This document shows, piece after piece, positions 4,749-5,334 of a stretch of 5,334 nucleotides of DNA. Position numbers and translations under genes: made by a program. The stretch spans positions 1 through 5,334 of the forward strand of contig JAEOTK010000360.1 in the NCBI GenBank assembly GCA_016839875.1, written 5' to 3'. Within the stretch, counting starts at the first letter, position 1; every line of letters starts with the position of its first letter. The notes beneath the pieces are model-generated. The model was not told the origin of the DNA. It saw only the letters and a program-made list of their open reading frames with translations, and made no database searches. Source of the DNA: Candidatus Heimdallarchaeota archaeon. Lineage in GTDB: Archaea; Asgardarchaeota; Heimdallarchaeia; Heimdallarchaeales; Heimdallarchaeaceae.

Positions 4749-5334
4749 TCATTTATCTTTACCCATGTTTTCTACAAAATCTAAAGATGGTTGTTCCGCA
4801 TCAGGATGGACAATATTGTTCCAGTAGAACTCATCACAAAACGGTGCATGATGAAGTGTTTGTGTTCTTCGGAGATGGATTGTTCTTCCTTCATTAAATT
4901 CTGGAACATCCGCTAAGTAACATGAACATAAGTAAGCTATATCTGGATCATTAAAGTCTTTCAATGCCTCTGGAGTTAAACAGCTATCGAATCTATAAAC
5001 TACTTTATAATCGTCAATTCGACAAGATGTGAAATCAGCTAGCCCACTTTCACACCATGCTTTTATGGACCGTTTATTGGAATCAATAATAGTAACCGAT
5101 TTAGGATCCTCAGGTTGCTTTGAAGTCATCTTTGATCTCCATGCCTTAATTATTCTTGGAACTATTTGCTTGTATATTTCTGTTCCTTCCTCTTTGCCAT
5201 AAGTATCTGCTAAAGTCCTAACCATATAATAGGAGATTCTTTCTCCTGTCTTCCTCTGATCAAAATATGATGATTCAATTTCTCCTTGTTTGTTTACATA
5301 ATTTTCTGGTAACTCAAGAGTCTTACAGGCAAAA
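4749..5334 (-). CDS. B2: divergent ATC-hydrolase-like protein, C-terminal two thirds, cut by the right edge
   Basis: The frame stays open from the TGA at 4749-4751 to the window edge, giving 194 visible residues. They align without gaps to residues 95-288 of B1, with about 70% identity counted by eye. The methionine at 5223-5225 is therefore internal, facing Leu131 of B1; the real start should lie roughly 280 bases beyond the edge. The visible part starts at the segment matching CKTIKLP of B1 (here CKTLELP) and includes YYMVRTLADTYGKEEGTEIY, RFDSCLTPEAL, CSCYLADVPE and TQTLHHAPFCDEFYW. The three family cysteines are kept, as is the HHAPFC replacement of the Gly-Asp block. The main difference from B1 is a basic stretch (IIKAWRSKMTSKQ) where B1 has EEMKSRDKSDK. 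It is upstream of B1 on the transcript, so it is the first array gene seen here; more copies may follow to the right. Confidence 0.8.
   Translation of the reverse strand, partial: FACKTLELPENYVNKQGEIESSYFDQRKTGERISYYMVRTLADTYGKEEGTEIYKQIVPRIIKAWRSKMTSKQPEDPKSVTIIDSNKRSIKAWCESGLADFTSCRIDDYKVVYRFDSCLTPEALKDFNDPDIAYLCSCYLADVPEFNEGRTIHLRRTQTLHHAPFCDEFYWNNIVHPDAEQPSLDFVENMGKDK

Larger units (their letters stand above)
2076..5334 (-). other. Tandem array of four ATC-hydrolase-like paralogs (putative operon B2-B1-A2-A1)
   Basis: Four related genes run in the same direction with gaps of 22, 6 and 17 bases. The DNA shows the two duplications directly: CTCATCACAA with its flanks recurs at 3941 and 4830 (spacing 889, B pair), and GGAGGATGT recurs at about 2131 and 3022 (spacing about 891, A pair). 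No promoter lies inside the array, so transcription should start right of the window. The array has no other kind of gene within it, so its neighbours give no direct clue to the substrate. Confidence 0.75.

Noticed and set aside
5223..5225. Methionine at 5225 as the start of B2
   Set aside because: The frame continues to the edge and keeps matching B1 upstream (for example GEIESSYFD against GEIELSYFD), so this is an internal residue.
1..5334. CRISPR array, tRNA, rRNA or insertion sequence
   Set aside because: I saw no regularly spaced short repeats, no cloverleaf or rRNA-like segments, and no transposase or terminal inverted repeats. The repeats present are explained by gene duplication.

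Overview
The window is AT-rich and looks archaeal rather than bacterial. The GNAT gene has no ribosome binding site, but a perfect TTTATAAA box is centred about 26 bases before its ATG, which is the archaeal TATA-box spacing for a leaderless transcript. Other genes carry GGAGG-type ribosome binding sites, and one starts with TTG. An Asgard archaeon of the Heimdallarchaeia kind is my best guess, from composition and gene content. That is an inference and cannot be settled from this window.

Left part (1-1353). A minus-strand gene of unknown function is cut by the left edge. It is followed by a small plus-strand cold-shock-domain protein (TTG start at 340). The gap from 538 to 783 is not empty. 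It holds a frameshifted remnant of the 3' end of a GNAT acetyltransferase gene, a small GC hairpin and T-rich tracts. The intact GNAT gene (784-1353, minus) lies next to its remnant, so this is a local duplication in which one copy has decayed.

Middle (1354-2065). A 169-base divergent promoter region separates the GNAT gene from a plus-strand P-loop kinase-like gene of the FlaR/'topology modulation protein' family. That gene ends 10 bases from the end of the converging minus-strand array.

Right part (2076-5334, minus strand). At least four tandem paralogs resemble the L-2-amino-thiazoline-4-carboxylic acid (ATC) hydrolase family (Pfam ATC_hydrolase). They fall into two pairs: A1 and A2 (about 60% identical over the C-terminal 80 residues) and B1 and B2 (about 70% identical over the visible 194 residues). 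A and B are only distantly related, but the three family cysteines sit at almost the same residue numbers, near 212, 231 and 260. Gaps of 6-22 bases suggest one transcript in the order B2-B1-A2-A1, entering from beyond the right edge. This two-by-two array is the most interesting part of the window. Its substrate and chemistry are unknown.
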